Source: Streptomyces marispadix
GTDB taxonomy: Bacteria; Actinomycetota; Actinomycetes; Streptomycetales; Streptomycetaceae
Reading direction: 5' to 3'
Length of the DNA stretch: 64,000 nt
NCBI RefSeq assembly: GCF_022524345.1
Contig: NZ_JAKWJU010000002.1
Location: 2,294,001-2,358,000 of the forward strand
Within the stretch, counting starts at the first letter, position 1, and the number at the start of each line of letters is the position of its first letter. The notes beneath the pieces were generated by a model. That model was given only the letters and a program-made list of their open reading frames with translations. It was not told where the DNA came from and ran no database searches. The position numbers were made by a program, and so were the translations under genes. Positions 62,726-64,000 of this stretch are shown piece after piece.

Positions 62726-63355
62726 ATGACGACTGTTGCCGGTACGGGTGCCGCCGGTGCCGCGGACGGCCCGTCGGGTCCCTGGCTGATCGTGGGCCTG
62801 GGCAACCCCGGCCCCGGGTACGCCGGCAACCGGCACAACATCGGTTTCATGGTCACCGATCTCCTCGCGTCCCGTATCGGGGGGAAGTTCAAGACCCACA
62901 AGTCGCGTGCGCGAGTGCTGGAGGGCCGGTTCGGGCCGCCGGGATCGCCGTCGGGCCGCCGAGTGGTGCTCGCACAGCCGATGTCGTACATGAATCTCTC
63001 CGGCGGCCCCGTGACGGCGCTGCGGGACTTCTACAAGGTGCCGGTGGACCGGATCGTGGTCGTCCACGACGAGCTGGACATCGACTACGGCGTGCTGCGT
63101 CTCAAGCTGGGCGGCGGCGACAACGGGCACAACGGGCTCAAGTCCCTTACGAAGTCGCTGGGTCCGGGGTACTACCGGGTGCGGTTCGGCGTGGGCCGCC
63201 CGCCCGGACGGATGCCGGTCGCCGACTATGTGCTGAAGGACTTCTCCACGGCGGAACGCAAGGAGTTGGACTACTTCGCCGACCGGGCGGCTGACGCCGT
63301 GGAGTCGCTGGTGCTGGACGGCCTGGAGCGGGCACAGAGCACCTATAACTCGTAG
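62726..63355 (+). CDS. pth: Peptidyl-tRNA hydrolase
   Basis: 209 residues. It releases peptides from stalled peptidyl-tRNA in the cytoplasm. Key residues are visible: [20 protein letters not shown] with catalytic His in [26 protein letters not shown] with N of [25 protein letters not shown], and [40 protein letters not shown]. All match the Pth family and normal length. ATG 62726 follows a weak site. The stop overlaps the first unit of an 18-bp repeat. Confidence 0.97.
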   Translation: MTTVAGTGAAGAADGPSGPWLIVGLGNPGPGYAGNRHNIGFMVTDLLASRIGGKFKTHKSRARVLEGRFGPPGSPSGRRVVLAQPMSYMNLSGGPVTALRDFYKVPVDRIVVVHDELDIDYGVLRLKLGGGDNGHNGLKSLTKSLGPGYYRVRFGVGRPPGRMPVADYVLKDFSTAERKELDYFADRAADAVESLVLDGLERAQSTYNS

Positions 63356-63436
63356 GGCACGCACGACTCGCAGGGCACGCACGCCTCGCAGAGCACGCAC
63401 GCCTCGCAGAGCACGCACGCCCTGCTGAGCGCGCAC
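63355..63436 (+). repeat. 18-bp tandem repeat, four copies, directly after pth
   Basis: GGGCACGCACGACTCGCA at 63355, then GGGCACGCACGCCTCGCA (63373), GAGCACGCACGCCTCGCA (63391) and GAGCACGCACGCCCTGCT (63409), and a partial fifth. Begins on the last base of the pth stop codon. 63437-63605 holds nothing else I can name. Confidence 0.85.
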
Positions 63437-63605
63437 ATTCAACTCGCCTCCCCTGCAATGGAGTCGGCGACTCCGGGGTCACACCCACCCATGCGGCACC
63501 GCTTCCCGATCGGTGCTTTACGGGAGGACCCGGGCGGATCGGCATTCGACGCCCAAGCAGGGCGCGGAGGTTGACCCTCTGGGCGATCTGCCCAAGGATC
63601 CGGCC

Positions 63606-64000
63606 ATGTCCTCCTCGACGTCCTCTTCCACGGGTACCGGCAGAGCCAGAAGGCGCAGCCGCACTCGCCGGGCAGGGGAGAGCATGTTCGGCGTGCTGCT
63701 GCTGACGCGGAACATCGTGCTGACCCTCGTGGCGGTGCTGCTTCTCGTAGCGGGCGGCTGGACGTCCTGGCAGACGGCCGGACCGGCGCTCACGGGAGAT
63801 GTGCGGGGCACGGTACGCATCGCGAAGTGCGGCGAGGAGGAGTGCGCCGGAACGTTCATCCCCGAGGCGGGCGGCGGCAGTTCGGCCGGTGCGAACGGTT
63901 CCGCCGGTTCGAGCGGTTCGCGGGTGCGGAAGGTGACGATCGCCGAGTCCGCGTCCGGCACGGTCGGCGAACGGCTCCAGGTGGCGCTGCGCCCGGGCAC
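63606..64000 (+). CDS. Hypothetical single-pass membrane protein, 3' end off window
   Basis: At least 131 residues. From ATG 63606: a Ser/Arg-rich start (MSSSTSSSTGTGRARRRSRT), then a membrane segment at about 33-53 (NIVLTLVAVLLLVAGGWTSW) and an exported part with two cysteines (IAKCGEEECAGTF) and a Gly/Ser-rich linker (GGGSSAGANGSAGSSGS). ATG 63684, preceded by GGGGAG, is an equally possible start that begins at MFGVLLLTRN. I do not recognise the family. The frame is open at the window end. Confidence 0.7.
   Translation, partial: MSSSTSSSTGTGRARRRSRTRRAGESMFGVLLLTRNIVLTLVAVLLLVAGGWTSWQTAGPALTGDVRGTVRIAKCGEEECAGTFIPEAGGGSSAGANGSAGSSGSRVRKVTIAESASGTVGERLQVALRPG

Overview
The window is about 72% G+C, with third-position G/C bias, frequent GTG/TTG starts, GGAGG-type ribosome binding sites, a tRNA-Leu(UAA) of the bldA type and gene families typical of Streptomyces (DUF6153, DUF6479, SpoIIE/HATPase phosphatases, SUKH proteins, Rpf-type muralytic enzymes). 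It is a stretch of Streptomyces or close-relative chromosome. No phage, integrase, transposase, rRNA or CRISPR array was seen. The blocks cfa-like/ndh/ppx/DUF501/divIC/eno, mfd, and glmU/prs/rplY/pth are core housekeeping genes.

Layout. 1-3.9 kb (minus): a translationally coupled Mrp/Mnh-type cation/proton antiporter operon, running off the left edge. 4.2-5.6 kb: DUF6153 and DUF305 secreted proteins. 5.9-9.2 kb: MFS and DMT transporters and a small cysteine protein. 9.6-12 kb: a PAS-GAF-SpoIIE-HATPase phosphatase. 12.1 kb: bldA. 12.6-16.1 kb: a MacB/FtsX-type ABC pair whose permease is frameshifted. 16.4-22.4 kb: a carbohydrate ABC operon (two permeases, a frameshifted binding protein, a Gfo/Idh/MocA dehydrogenase) divergent from a ROK regulator, with paired operator-like repeats on the two promoters. 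22.6-31 kb: cyclopropane synthase-like methyltransferase, NDH-2 with an upstream Rex-type box, Ppx/GppA, DUF501, DivIC, enolase and an Rpf-LysM protein. 31.4-37 kb: P450, DUF6479, a frameshifted MazG and a SurA-like lipoprotein, with unusually many intergenic minisatellites. 37.1-41.6 kb: mfd and a Phd/PIN toxin-antitoxin pair. 41.8-48.6 kb: a secreted protein, a second (intact) MacB-type ABC pair paralogous to the first, and a DUF485/SSS symporter pair. 48.7 kb: a DivIVA-like coiled-coil protein. 50.2-56.4 kb: three proteins that each join a polymorphic-toxin-type nucleic-acid-targeting domain to a SUKH immunity-type domain, with a lipoprotein between. 56.6-58.2 kb: an orphan NarL-type histidine kinase. 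58.5 kb: tRNA-Gln(UUG). 58.9-64 kb: glmU, prs, rplY, pth and a partial membrane protein.

The most interesting locus is 50.2-56.4 kb: deaminase-like + SUKH-4, WHH nuclease-like + SUKH-1, and YwqJ deaminase-like + SUKH-3. Next are the roughly 12-copy GAGC-N3-GCTC palindrome array at 33.76-34.17 kb, the ROK operators and the Rex-type site. Three otherwise healthy genes (13543-16099, 17628-19066, 34152-35311) each carry one apparent single-base frameshift in a G/C-rich run, which suggests consensus errors or recent mutation.
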